NCBI RefSeq assembly: GCF_000209165.1
Contig: NC_009068.1
Location: forward strand, 186,001-250,000
Source of the DNA: Scheffersomyces stipitis CBS 6054
Taxonomy: Eukaryota; Ascomycota; Pichiomycetes; Serinales; Debaryomycetaceae
Direction of reading: 5' to 3'
DNA: 64,000 bases
Under the pieces are notes generated by a model, which searched no databases, was not told where the DNA came from, and worked only from the letters and a program-made list of their open reading frames with translations. The translations under genes and the position numbers were made by a program. Below are positions 23,035 to 33,469 of the stretch, piece after piece. Position 1 is the first letter of the stretch; each line of letters opens with the position of its first letter.

Positions 23035-24654
23035 ATGTCAGACAAAGAAAAGAATACAGTGGTGACAGAATTGCACTCATTGGTAGAATTGAGCCACGAC
23101 GAACATGATGTGAAGGCTGCAACAACCCATCGCAGTACCATTAGACACGAAATTACTTCTGAGAAGGAATTGGACGACGCTTACCTTTATACTACTGTTC
23201 ATGAGCATGTCGAGCTTGACGAAGCAACAGACAGAAAGTTGTTGCGTAAAATCGATTTCTTCCTTATGCCAGTATTATGTACTCTTTACTGTTTCCAGTT
23301 CATGGACAAGTTGACCAACTCCTATGCTTCTATTCTTGGTTTACGTACTGATTTACATATGGTAGGAGACATGTACTCGTGGACCGGGTCTGCCTTCTAT
23401 CTTGGGTACCTTGTGTTTGAGTTTCCTGCTGTGGCACTTTTGCAGAGATTCCCCGTTGCTAAAACTGTTGGAATATTCATTATCTTGTGGGGTGTCGTCT
23501 TATGTCTTCATTCTATTGCAAATTATGCTGGGTTCATTGTCCTTAGAACAATTCTTGGAATGCTCGAAAGTTCTGTGACCCCAGGGTTGGTGATTATTAC
23601 CTCTCAATATTACCGTGGGGCAAGTCACCGTATCCGTGGACAAGAAGATAAGAAGCAATTTTCAGACGAAGTATTCCTCAGAACTGCGTGGTGGTTTGCC
23701 AGTAATGGAATTGGCGCTATCATTGGGTCGGGAGCCATTGCTTTCAATATTTTCAATAATGCTGGCAATTATTCATTGAAAGCATGGAAGTTGATCTTTA
23801 TTGTAACAGGGGTTTGCACGATTTTTATTGGAGTCATTTTCTTTATCCACATTCCAGATAATCCCACTAAGGCCTGGTTTCTTTCAGAAAGAGAAAAGAT
23901 TTTGGTGGTTGAGAGAATCAGAGTAAACCAACAGGGTTTTGGTAACAAGAAGTTCAAGTTGTATCAATTCAAGGAAGCTCTTCTTGACCATAGAACATGG
24001 CTATTCTTCTTTACTGCTCTCTTCAGTAATATCCCCAATGGTGGCTTGACCAACTTTGCTTCCATATTGTTGTCAGAGGACATGGGATTCTCTACGGGAA
24101 AAGCATTATTGATGCAAATGCCAGGTGGAGCAGTGGAAATAGCCGGTTGTGTCCTTTTGGCATACTGTTCCAATTTTTTGAAATCCAGGATGTTTTGGGC
24201 TGTTTTAGGTAGTGGAATTGCAACAATTGCCATGTTTTTATTGGCATTTTCCAATGATGATACCACTAAATATGCCGGCTATACAACCACCCTTATTGCT
24301 CCTATCGGGTTAATTTCCTTGTTGTCCAATATTTCCAGTAACGTCACTGGCCATACCAAGAAGGTGACAGTTAATGCAATTTTGTTAATTGGATACTGTG
24401 TCGGAAACCTCATAGGTCCTCAAACATTTTTGGCTACTGAAGCTCCAAATTTCAGGACCGCAAAGATCTGTATAGCTGTGTTTGCAATGCTTTCATTCAT
24501 TTGCTTCAACCTTATTTGGATCTCATACTATCTTCTGAACAAGAAAAAGGATAGAGAGTATGAGGAGGCCGGTGGCGAATTTGATTTGGGAGAGAACTAT
24601 GAGTTCACAGATTTGACAGACAAGGAGAACCCCCTCTTTAGATACAAATTGTAG
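23035..24654 (+). CDS. Dal5/Tna1-type MFS anion:cation symporter (substrate unknown)
   Basis: This 539-residue major facilitator belongs to the fungal ACS group, which carries allantoate, nicotinate, pantothenate, biotin precursors and similar organic anions. After an acidic cytosolic tail, KIDFFLMPVLCTLYCFQFMDK opens TM1, and LGYLVFEFPAVALLQRFPVAK and LGMLESSVTPGLVIITSQYY are family signatures. About 12 hydrophobic segments are visible. The tail KKKDREYEEAGGEFDLGE...LTDKENPLFRY is the typical ACS C-terminus. An extra basic/polar insertion of about 15 residues (GASHRIRGQEDKKQFSDE) follows TM4, where related proteins are shorter. Substrate cannot be read from sequence; the GATA-rich promoter hints at a nitrogen compound. 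Confidence 0.85.
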   Translation: MSDKEKNTVVTELHSLVELSHDEHDVKAATTHRSTIRHEITSEKELDDAYLYTTVHEHVELDEATDRKLLRKIDFFLMPVLCTLYCFQFMDKLTNSYASILGLRTDLHMVGDMYSWTGSAFYLGYLVFEFPAVALLQRFPVAKTVGIFIILWGVVLCLHSIANYAGFIVLRTILGMLESSVTPGLVIITSQYYRGASHRIRGQEDKKQFSDEVFLRTAWWFASNGIGAIIGSGAIAFNIFNNAGNYSLKAWKLIFIVTGVCTIFIGVIFFIHIPDNPTKAWFLSEREKILVVERIRVNQQGFGNKKFKLYQFKEALLDHRTWLFFFTALFSNIPNGGLTNFASILLSEDMGFSTGKALLMQMPGGAVEIAGCVLLAYCSNFLKSRMFWAVLGSGIATIAMFLLAFSNDDTTKYAGYTTTLIAPIGLISLLSNISSNVTGHTKKVTVNAILLIGYCVGNLIGPQTFLATEAPNFRTAKICIAVFAMLSFICFNLIWISYYLLNKKKDREYEEAGGEFDLGENYEFTDLTDKENPLFRYKL

Positions 24655-25276
24655 ATTTCTGAGACAGTGTAAATGGGTGCAAAACATCTTTTAGTAGTGA
24701 ATGTACGAGCCAAATTCCTGTATATAAACACTCCGTCTTTTCCAATTTATCGTTAACTGAAGGACTACGTCACTTTGATTTCTCACATGTTGAGTCAAAC
24801 GACTGTTGCGAAAGGATAGGAAAGAGACCGTAATTGTTAGAAAACCAGGACATCCACGAGCTTAAAGTGTCGAAAAATTCAACTAGTGTAGGTATAGAAG
24901 TTTTGTTTGAAACTCTGACCTCTTTTTGCCTAGAACGATTCATTTCCGGAGGTATTCTGGAGATATCAGGATCACAGATCACGATTAGAGGGAGTTCCAG
25001 TTTCTCGAGATTTTCAAAAGTTGGTGAATTGGAAAGTTTTCAATAACGTCATAGTCCTATAGAACAGCGTAATTGTGTTCCTTCCCAAGTTTCCTATCAA
25101 TTGAAAGAATCCTGGTTTGATACTATTACTTATTCCTCAGTAATTACTCAGCGTTCTTACGAAGAATTCAATCTTATCTTATACCTCGTTAATTCGCTTT
25201 TCGTTAATCCATTTTCGTTTGTCTATAGTTTCGTCTCAAAGTTCATATTTTATTACATTTTGATTCTTATATTGAA
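24655..25276. other. Intergenic, transporter to UBX2
   Basis: This AT-rich region of 620 bp has no supported gene. Overlapping short frames on both strands at 24770-25046 begin with non-ATG codons. Confidence 0.5.
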
Positions 25277-27211
25277 ATGTCAGAATTATCCTCCGAACAT
25301 CAAGAGCTTGTCGATCAATTTAAAGCTATAGCGGGCTTGGAAGATTCAGAGAACGACAATAAAGTCTTCCAATTGTTGACCATCAATGATTTCAATCTCA
25401 ACAACGCCATCTCGTTCTACTTTGACTCGGGGTTTGAATCGATAGAGCAGAGTAGGGCGAGAGCTGCGAATAGTGGTAGCGACATAAGTTCATCTCCTCC
25501 ATTTACTCTGGCTGTAGATGTCCATGATGAACAGCAACTGGAATTGCATAGTAGAAGGGAACGTCGTCAGAGCCAAGACAATGTCGTCAATCTTCAGCAT
25601 CAACTCTTTGTGGATAACTTCATTCCACGTTTGCCCAAGGCTCCCAGAATAGCCAATGGCTGGCAGTTGGACGTCGGAATTCACACCTCTATTATTGAAG
25701 AGAGAGAAAGAGAAAAGTTGAAACTTCAGGCAACTGAAAGCTCATCGATTTCATCTGCCACAACGGAAGTTCAATCAAGAGAAGAAATTTCGGATAAGGA
25801 AAAGTACAATCAAGAAAAGCTGTCATCTCCTCTTGGAGCCCTCTGGATCATTCTCTTGCTTGTTCCCAAAACGTTACTTCAATTGCTCGTGTCAGCATTC
25901 AAGCATCTTTTTGGATTTACATCTACGACCTCATTAAAGGGATTTCGTGATTCCGGCAGAGTACCCAAATCGTTCAACTACGAGCACTTCAAACCTGACT
26001 TCAATTTTGCTTCGTGGTTGACATCTGAATTACTCAAACCCAGCTCAAGCGAATTTGAAGACGACGATAGTTCCACCCAGTTCGAAAGCAAAACGCTTGT
26101 TGATGGAAACGAACATCAAGAACAGATTATCTTGGATAACTTCAACATTCACACCACCAATTTCAATGAAGTACACGAGTCTGCCCAAAAGAAATTTACG
26201 TGGGTCTATGTGATATTAATTAACGATACAGAGGAAGCTAAGCTGTTTCTCTTTTCAATGCTTAAAAGTCCATTTTTCAACAAACTATTCAACAAAGAAA
26301 ACGGAATGTTCAAGGAGACTCTTATATACATTAATAACGTCGATGAGAATCCCGAGTCTCTCGAGTTGGCACACACTTACAAGGTCAAGAGAATTCCGTA
26401 TGTGATGTTGGTTGGAAATATCTCTGCCAGTCCCCAGGTATTGTCGTCGATGTCGATCTTATTTAAGTCGAATTTGGCACAGCCCTTTTTGAGAACCCCA
26501 GAGGAGTGTGAATCCACATCCAAAAAGGTCCTCAAGAATACAGGAAAATTATTAGAAAAGTATGACCCACAATTGATCAGCTCCAGATTCGACCAGCAAG
26601 AAATCGAGTTTGCCAGATTGATCAAACAACAACAGGATGACGCATATTTGCAGTCTTTGGAACTTGACAAGCAAAAGAAACTCCAGAAAGAAAAAGAGGC
26701 CCAAACTAAGTTGGATGAGCAGAATACGTTAGCATTACAAAAATACTTCTTGTTGTTTTTATTCTCCAGCGATTACAGAGCGGAGATCACCGGCGGAGCT
26801 GACAGAAGTCGTATCGCCATCAAGTTGCCAGATGGTAGAAGAATCGTTGAAGCATTCAACAAATCCATTTCTGTATCGGAACTCTATCTTTATATCGAAG
26901 TGAAGTTGTTCATTGACAAGTTGATAGACGAGGATGGAGAATTAAACAATGAAGATGATTTAAAAGACAGCATCCACACAATCATGGAAGATCTTGTTGC
27001 AGCCAATCCAATTTTGTCAGGAGAGACGATTGATTCGTTTTCGAGAGAAATGTACTTCGAAAAGTATTCGTTTAAGTTCGAAGTGATCCAGCCGTATCCC
27101 AAGAAGGTTGTTACGGTTGGAGATGAAGCTATCGAAAAGGTTCCTGAGTTGAAGTCTGGAGCCAACTTGTTGGTAGAGTACAACGAAGAAGAGGACTCTG
27201 AGGAGGAGTAA
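25277..27211 (+). CDS. UBX2: UBX-domain ERAD/mitochondrial quality-control protein Ubx2
   Basis: This 644-residue membrane protein would recruit Cdc48/p97 to ER-associated degradation complexes and, in yeast, to the mitochondrial translocase. The order is an N-terminal UBA-like domain (residues 5-50; LLTINDFNLNNAISFYF), then a hydrophobic hairpin near residues 188-214 (SPLGALWIILLLVPKTLLQL). A UAS thioredoxin-like domain follows at about 300-420 (WVYVILINDTEEAKLF), then a Lys/Glu/Gln coiled coil at 455-490. The C-terminal UBX domain begins IAIKLPDGRRIVEAF. It ends in an acidic tail. Architecture and length match yeast Ubx2 (584) with some expansion. Confidence 0.9.
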   Translation: MSELSSEHQELVDQFKAIAGLEDSENDNKVFQLLTINDFNLNNAISFYFDSGFESIEQSRARAANSGSDISSSPPFTLAVDVHDEQQLELHSRRERRQSQDNVVNLQHQLFVDNFIPRLPKAPRIANGWQLDVGIHTSIIEEREREKLKLQATESSSISSATTEVQSREEISDKEKYNQEKLSSPLGALWIILLLVPKTLLQLLVSAFKHLFGFTSTTSLKGFRDSGRVPKSFNYEHFKPDFNFASWLTSELLKPSSSEFEDDDSSTQFESKTLVDGNEHQEQIILDNFNIHTTNFNEVHESAQKKFTWVYVILINDTEEAKLFLFSMLKSPFFNKLFNKENGMFKETLIYINNVDENPESLELAHTYKVKRIPYVMLVGNISASPQVLSSMSILFKSNLAQPFLRTPEECESTSKKVLKNTGKLLEKYDPQLISSRFDQQEIEFARLIKQQQDDAYLQSLELDKQKKLQKEKEAQTKLDEQNTLALQKYFLLFLFSSDYRAEITGGADRSRIAIKLPDGRRIVEAFNKSISVSELYLYIEVKLFIDKLIDEDGELNNEDDLKDSIHTIMEDLVAANPILSGETIDSFSREMYFEKYSFKFEVIQPYPKKVVTVGDEAIEKVPELKSGANLLVEYNEEEDSEEE

Positions 27212-28097
27212 AAGTATATAGCTCAGATATAAAATATACCCTTTGTGCTATGGACAGATATTATGGCCGAATGCAGAGACATCTATGTAGTCTATGGTGA
27301 TATTCTCTCCGATTCTATGCAAACAAAGTTGAAGATATATTTATAGCAGGTTGGGGCTCGTATATATGTACACCTGCATATACACTTTTCTCTCAATCGA
27401 AGCCTGCAAAGGAAGATGCAAGTAGAAGGGGGCGGCTAAATGTGCATGTCCAGTGATCGCGAGGCTGGTTTCTCACGTGACCCAAATCGTCAGATTGGCA
27501 TGTTTCTTGGCAGACTGAAAAGGCAAAGAAATGGTGATGGAGGTGAAAGTGGACAACAGACGCTCTTTTTTTCTGGGATTTGAAGGGAAGATCAGATCTG
27601 ACGAATTATTGTGAAACTTGAGCTCAAAACACAAGTTCATTTCATTCCGAGAAAGGCTCTAAAGAGAATAGGCCCAAATTCGTGATCCAAAGAGATACTA
27701 TCTACAGAATAGCGAGATACAACAGAGAGATTAGATATATCAGTGGTAAAACATAGGAACATACCAGTAATATTTGCTATAGAAAAGTGTCATATAAGGA
27801 TAGGAAATTTATTGCAAAGCCATAATCATCTTTCCCAGAGAAATTATACTGAAGAGTTCCATTATCGGGTGCCATTACTGAAGCTAGTCAATTCGCTAGA
27901 GATAGATTATTAGCATATTAGTGGTAATCGGCTTAAGTAACACGCCTAGTTCTAGAATTACGTCGCGGTTCCACAGTTACCACGATTTTATTTACGAACC
28001 CAAGCCCCTTCTACGAGGCATTCCAGGCGTTCCTGCATTCTGCTCCCCACGAACAGTGACAGTACCAATTCCGCAAGAACCAAAGTACTAAATAGAG
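27212..28097. other. Intergenic, UBX2 to UspA-domain gene
   Basis: This 886 bp region has a TCACGTGA palindrome at 27473-27480 and no supported gene or repeat. Confidence 0.5.
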
Positions 28098-29552
28098 ATG
28101 ATGTCACGGCAATCTCGTTTGGAAGCCGAGAAGCTTCAAATCATCCAGAAGTCGATGTCGAACCGAGGAAGATCGCTTTCACCCACGGCTCACGGAGCCG
28201 GCGGCAATACTATCAACAATGTCAATTCGCGTTCTTCGTCTACACTGAACGAGGAGTTTTCGAAGGACTTGAAATGGTCCATTACGAACCACGATCCGCT
28301 GGAACGGATTACCGTTACACATGATGATGGAACTGTAGAGCAGCCAAATAACGACTTGTGGGCCAACGAGGTTTCGGACGAAGAACATATCTCCGACGAC
28401 GACACTAACGAGAAGTTCCAGTACGATGACACTGGAAATATTCTCCCTAATTATGCTTGTCACGACGATAAGATAAACGAGATTTCGTCGATTTTGGAGA
28501 ACTCCAATTTGGACGATCAGTCGACGATCAAGAAGCTCGAAGAGTTGACAGCTAATGAAAGAGCCTTTGCCAATGCCAAGAACATAGGAAGTCTTATCGA
28601 TAAGGAAGCACTCAATAAGCTAGCCAATGAAAAACAGAAATTGACTGGCAACGAAATGTTGGACTTGAACCGGTCAGATCAGGATGCTTTGGAAAGAAAA
28701 CAGAAGCTTGAGAATTACCAGGCTTACAGAAAGAAGATTATCGACCACGAGAATGGTAAGGATGGCACTGCGAAGGACAGTGCTACTACTTCCACACTTC
28801 TGCCGGTAAAGCTGCCAGAGGGTGAAGCGGTAGCTGAAAATGACGAAGACTTTATGATTCCCTATACTTCAGCTGTAGAAGACAAATTGGATAGTGAGTT
28901 TGCCTCCCAATTGAACGAAACCATCAAGGAAGGCGAGATTGACTCCAACAAGAGCCAGTCCAGAGTGATCCAGACCATCACGAGAGGAAACTTCTTCCAA
29001 TTAGTCAATCCCAAGGTCAAGCCGAAGATGTTTTTGGTGTGTATGGACTTCTCGCCAGAGTCGATTTTCGCATTGGAGTGGTGTCTTGGTACAGTTTTGG
29101 TAGATGGCTCAGTGTTGTTTATAGTGTACGTCATTGAAGAGAACGATAACAACCACAACTTGAAGGGCAATACTAGCAACGAAAATACCCGTGAACAGTA
29201 CCGGTTGAATATGTTAAACAAGGCCAAACAACAGGTGTTGAACTTGTTGAAGTTGACCAAATTGCAAATCCATATCGTCATCGAAATCATCCACCACCCT
29301 ATTCCCAGACACTTGATCTTGGAGTTCATCGACAATTTACAGCCTACATTGGTGGTAGTGGGCTCCAAGGGCCAGAGTGCCATCAAGGGTGTTCTTTTGG
29401 GGTCGCTTTCCAACTACTTGGTCACCAAGTCGTCTGTTCCGGTGATGGTGGTGCGTGAGAAGTTGAAGAAGATCAACAGATTCAAGTCTGGTTCTTCCGT
29501 CTTTACCAACAACATTAAGCCGTTGACATTGTCGGAAGCCAGAATTGACTGA
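28098..29552 (+). CDS. UspA-domain (universal stress protein fold) protein
   Basis: This 484-residue protein has a long, polar, acidic N-terminal half that is probably disordered, and a C-terminal UspA domain at about residues 310-465. The domain opens MFLVCMDFSPESIFALEW and ends with the ATP-binding signature VVGSKGQSAIKGVLLGSLS (G-x2-G-x9-G-S type), then VPVMVV. Fungal proteins of this design exist in many ascomycetes, but I do not recognise an S. cerevisiae name. The ATP motif suggests nucleotide binding; the function is unknown. Two adjacent ATGs (28098 and 28101) make the exact start ambiguous by one codon. Confidence 0.8.
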   Translation: MMSRQSRLEAEKLQIIQKSMSNRGRSLSPTAHGAGGNTINNVNSRSSSTLNEEFSKDLKWSITNHDPLERITVTHDDGTVEQPNNDLWANEVSDEEHISDDDTNEKFQYDDTGNILPNYACHDDKINEISSILENSNLDDQSTIKKLEELTANERAFANAKNIGSLIDKEALNKLANEKQKLTGNEMLDLNRSDQDALERKQKLENYQAYRKKIIDHENGKDGTAKDSATTSTLLPVKLPEGEAVAENDEDFMIPYTSAVEDKLDSEFASQLNETIKEGEIDSNKSQSRVIQTITRGNFFQLVNPKVKPKMFLVCMDFSPESIFALEWCLGTVLVDGSVLFIVYVIEENDNNHNLKGNTSNENTREQYRLNMLNKAKQQVLNLLKLTKLQIHIVIEIIHHPIPRHLILEFIDNLQPTLVVVGSKGQSAIKGVLLGSLSNYLVTKSSVPVMVVREKLKKINRFKSGSSVFTNNIKPLTLSEARID

Positions 29553-29804
29553 ACTATGTTATGTCAGAAATTTCAGTTCTTCTACTACATTTACATTACT
29601 TTAGGTTACGTTACTTCATTCCTTAGTTAGACAGTTCTATCGAAGTATTATTTGTGTTACATAAGACCTTTCCTGTAAGTAAACCCTGTATTCCCATTAT
29701 CATAAACCGCGTAGAGATGTACTAAAGAAATCATCAAATACAACTTCTTCAATGCTCAATAGTACAACATCTTCTTTACTGCTTGTCCGCTGCTTCAACT
29801 ATTC

Positions 29805-31040
29805 TCAAAAGTACAACTCTGTAAATCCTTTGGCTGTGAACTTTCTTCCACAGTCCCCAGCTCCACACTTAGTAGGAGAAGAAAGTTGAGGATTATCAAT
29901 TGTGAAACCAGAAGGAGTCGCTTTTGTTCTTCGGGCTCTGTTTCCGATATTCTTCACACATCGTCCACAAAACGTATGCCCACACTTGGCGATAAAGATT
30001 CGTTTCGAGAGTTCCTTATCAACCTTGGAACACTGCTTCACACAAAACCACGGTGCTTGCACCCGGTATTGTTTGGCTAACTTCTCGAAATGAAGATCGT
30101 ACCGGTGATCTGATTTGAAATCTTCAGGAATGCCTTCTCCTAAGATAATACCACATAAACTACAGCAGAGGTTTGACTCAGGCTTGATATCGTTTACATA
30201 CCCAGCGAGTTCTTCCTTGGAGACTTTCTTCTTCTCCTGCAATGTCTTACGATTGTAGATATTTTCGTTAGCGAGTCTGGCATCAAGTGCGTTTTCGTTA
30301 TCTCTCTCTATTCGCTGCATTATAGACTGTTCAGCCTCCTCCAAATCAAATCTACTTCCAGGGAAGTCATACTGAGTAATTCCTCTAAGCGAAAACGGCA
30401 CAGTACGCAAAATATCCATAAACCCCACCTGCCCATCGGTTCGGCCTAACAGGACAAATCTGCTGGCCCTACCAATGCGATTACGGCTGTGTTCTGGATT
30501 AACGTAATACCCAAATGTGTGATGACCAGGATCTACTCGGCGAGGATGAACTGGACGAGGCAAGGCAGATCCAAACGTACCAATGGGAGTTTCTACCCAC
30601 GTGAGCGCTTGAGCTGGAGATGCAAGTGGTATCACGTCTGTTATCTCGATATCATCATCTCTTCTACGATCAGAAAAAGCTACCTCACGGCGACTGCGTC
30701 TTCCTACTCTAGTAGCAGCAGAATTCCCGGAATTATTAGCAGAAATAGCAGAATTAGTAGAGTTTGTAGTAGAGCCCCAAGGATTCACCCTTAGTGGCAA
30801 TGGATTAGGGTTTGAGCCCGTGATCTGTATTTCATCATCTTCGTCCTCATCGTCGTCTATACCAACCACTTCGTTTGGTTGAATACTCAGGCCACGAATA
30901 TTCGTAAGCTGCACTTCTTCATCGGAATCATCTGAGCCTATCTCTATGACATCAGATGGCTCCGAGGATCCAACATCTCGAGACGCCGAACGACTAACTT
31001 TATGCGAAGCATCAGATTCATTCTGTCGCATAGCCTCCAT
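29805..31040 (-). CDS. RING-finger protein resembling Slx5 (candidate SUMO-targeted ubiquitin ligase subunit)
   Basis: This 411-residue protein has an acidic N-terminal half with several hydrophobic-acidic clusters of SUMO-interaction type: DVIEIGSDDSDEE (about residue 30), DEIQITGS (about 69) and DDIEITDVIPL (about 130). The C-terminus holds a RING with a long insert: CCSLCG, then WFCVKQC, KCGHTFCGRC and KCGAGDCG at the very end. This layout, with the RING close to the C-terminus, resembles Slx5/Rfp1, which with Slx8 ubiquitinates SUMO-modified nuclear proteins. The assignment is inferred from architecture; another RING E3 remains possible. The ATG at 31038-31040 is used; a second is at residue 4. 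Confidence 0.65.
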   Translation of the reverse strand: MEAMRQNESDASHKVSRSASRDVGSSEPSDVIEIGSDDSDEEVQLTNIRGLSIQPNEVVGIDDDEDEDDEIQITGSNPNPLPLRVNPWGSTTNSTNSAISANNSGNSAATRVGRRSRREVAFSDRRRDDDIEITDVIPLASPAQALTWVETPIGTFGSALPRPVHPRRVDPGHHTFGYYVNPEHSRNRIGRASRFVLLGRTDGQVGFMDILRTVPFSLRGITQYDFPGSRFDLEEAEQSIMQRIERDNENALDARLANENIYNRKTLQEKKKVSKEELAGYVNDIKPESNLCCSLCGIILGEGIPEDFKSDHRYDLHFEKLAKQYRVQAPWFCVKQCSKVDKELSKRIFIAKCGHTFCGRCVKNIGNRARRTKATPSGFTIDNPQLSSPTKCGAGDCGRKFTAKGFTELYF

Positions 31041-32491
31041 GTTGATATTGTGATATATAATATGAATAATGAATATTGGACTGACTGTATTGAAGGATAT
31101 CCCGATAGTGGATATCTTATGAAAATGATAATGACGTTAACAATGGAAATATGAAGGTATGAAATTGTTATTTCACTCGATTTGTTTCAATTTGACTCTG
31201 TATTTTTCATGAAATCGCTGTGAATTTCCTAGTTTCACAGCAAGAGCGGATGAAGATGACTACCTAGTATAGATTGTTCTATGATGAGAAACAATATTTG
31301 AAAATTTCACAGAAAAAGTCTTGACGTCGCTAAACTCTAGTTTTGTCTTTAATTCTAGCGTCTTGTAAATACGGTGGCAACAAATATGCCAAAAACGTCT
31401 GTATGGTGTAAAACCTAGGTGATGGCTTTCTCAGCTAATCGTTAAATATTGGGATGATCTTTGCCAGGAGGGTGTGATTATTTCCGCTTCCAGATGTTTT
31501 TTTTAGTCGTTGATAGCTCTGAAATCGGCCAAACTACCTAAAGAGCACAGAGATGAGCTCCAATACACACAGAAATATATAAAAAAAAGTTGCTATCAGC
31601 AAATATGTCTGAAACAATATGTATATATGTTCAGAAGTGCTCATTTTTCTGATGATTGGGGCTAACTGTATCACGTGAGATGGTTTACCAATTAGGTAAA
31701 TGCGACTAAAAAGCTGTTTGAGGCATCTCGGCCGAACACTGAAGAATCAAGGATTACTCAATTCTCCTTCTATTCCTAAACAGACAACCACCATATGAAA
31801 CGGAAATTAATAGTTTCAAAAGAGAGTAGAGTTGGACTTACTAAGAATTCCCATGATCTGCTGTTCAGTAGGTTCATCGCTAATAGAGCTTCGTTTTCAG
31901 CGACAGCTGCTGGCACGCTACAACTAGATCAAGAATCTATACATCACAAAAGTACAACTAGCCTCCATATAAGATATTTATAAATACATAAGGTCTTTCA
32001 TTTCTATGATCTACTCAGTAGAGAATAACTACCCAATTCTTGCCTCCACTAATCTTCTTCGAAATTTATGTTGCAACCATATGTTATATGCAGGTATCAA
32101 ATATAAATCCGATTTTAGATAACAAATACCATGCTTTGCAAAGCAAAATAAAAAGCACTGTGGTCCGGCAACTTTTCCAAATAAACCAGTCCAGCAGATC
32201 GATAATGGTAAGATATGGATTCCACGTCTTTCTATTTGACCTTTGCTGCTTGTGTATAATCATACTATAGCAAGAGAATTTGTTGCATTCTATAAATTGA
32301 ATAGGCTGCGAAATGGAACGCAGTAATTCATTTGAAAGCTTATCATAATATAACAGCCAACGGAATGTGTTCTACAATCTTCTTAATCAGTTCTTTATTG
32401 GATATATTATACAGAATTCTTTCAGAATCACGAAAGACAATAGAGGATGCTAAAGAGCTAGGAGAATGCAAGACATGTGAATAGAAGCTGG
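31041..32491. other. Intergenic region, Slx5-like gene to NOP1
   Basis: This 1.45 kb AT-rich region has the palindrome TCACGTGA at 31671-31678. The 62-codon ATG frame at 31795-31983 and another at 32040-32270 have no family resemblance. No RNA gene was recognised. Confidence 0.4.
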
Positions 32492-33469
32492 TTACTTCTT
32501 CAAGCCTGATCTGATGTACTTACCAACAACGATACAATGGTCTCTTTCATAAGGTTCCAAGGTCAATTGTTCCAAAGGCTTGATTCTTTCTTCTCTCAAT
32601 TTCTGCACTTCTCTGGCAAATACGGTTTCAGCATCAACAGTAGAGTCAATACAGTTGGCCTTGATGGAGATGACAACAATACCACCGTCCTTCAAGAACA
32701 AGTGCGAGTTCAATGCAATGATACGGGCTTGATCTGGTTGGGCGACATCGGCGAAAACACAGTCAACCATACCGACCAACATTCTGTACTTCTGTGGGTG
32801 ACGAGCATCGTCAATGATAGGGATGACGTTAGGTCTCTTCTTGGCCATACCGATCAATTCTCTACCAGGTCTGTGGGAGAACTCAACAGCGTAGACCATA
32901 CCTTCTGGACCAACAACATCGGAAACGTGAGAGACGGAGGTACCGGAAGCAGCACCTAAGTACAAAACCTTCTTGCCTGGAGCAACACCTAACTCGTCAA
33001 TACCACCCATGATACCGGCAGCCAACTTAGATCTGAAAGGGTTCCACACACGGTACTCGATTTTAGTGGCTGGAGCACCTTCTTCTTTGGCTGGTTCTTC
33101 TACCGAAATTCTCTTTTCTCCGTAGACAGATTCACCAGGAGCAATGTTTCTGGTGACTAACAAATCTTCCTTACCTCTGGCAATGAAAACACCAGCATGT
33201 CTGTGTGGCTCGATAACTACCTTGGCACCACCTCTGGCACCACCTCTGGCACCACCTCTACCACCACGAGCACCGCCTCTGGCACCACCTCTAGCACCAC
33301 CTCTGGCACCACCTCTGGCTCCGCCAAATCCACCTCTGGCACCACCTCTGCCACCGCCGAATCCACCTCTGGCACCACCTCTGCCACCGCCGAATCCACC
33401 ACGGGATCCACCACGGGATCCACCGAATCCACCTCTGGATCCACCTCTACCTCTTGGAGCGAAAGACAT
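32492..33469 (-). CDS. NOP1: Fibrillarin, box C/D snoRNP 2'-O-methyltransferase
   Basis: This nucleolar methyltransferase of C/D snoRNPs modifies rRNA and is needed for pre-rRNA processing. The 325-residue protein begins with a GAR domain of RGG-type repeats (residues 5-82). The fibrillarin domain follows: [35 protein letters not shown], the SAM site [28 protein letters not shown] and [12 protein letters not shown], ending with [11 protein letters not shown]. Length matches yeast Nop1 (327). The DNA encoding the GAR domain is itself repetitive. AAAAATTTT at 33542-33550, about 75 bp before the ATG, resembles the RRPE element of ribosome-biogenesis genes. Confidence 0.97.
   Translation of the reverse strand: MSFAPRGRGGSRGGFGGSRGGSRGGFGGGRGGARGGFGGGRGGARGGFGGARGGARGGARGGARGGARGGRGGARGGARGGAKVVIEPHRHAGVFIARGKEDLLVTRNIAPGESVYGEKRISVEEPAKEEGAPATKIEYRVWNPFRSKLAAGIMGGIDELGVAPGKKVLYLGAASGTSVSHVSDVVGPEGMVYAVEFSHRPGRELIGMAKKRPNVIPIIDDARHPQKYRMLVGMVDCVFADVAQPDQARIIALNSHLFLKDGGIVVISIKANCIDSTVDAETVFAREVQKLREERIKPLEQLTLEPYERDHCIVVGKYIRSGLKK
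33217..33457 (-). repeat. Coding repeat of the NOP1 GAR domain
   Basis: Short imperfect repeats of the pattern GGTGGTGCCAGAGGT (minus strand) encode alternating GGARGG, GGFGGA and GSRGG units. The tract gives long spurious open frames on the plus strand; only the NOP1 frame is meaningful. Confidence 0.8.

Noticed and set aside
31795..32270. 62- and 76-codon plus-strand frames upstream of NOP1's 3' end
   Set aside because: No domain, AT-rich, second one lacks an ATG start, no promoter or splice evidence.
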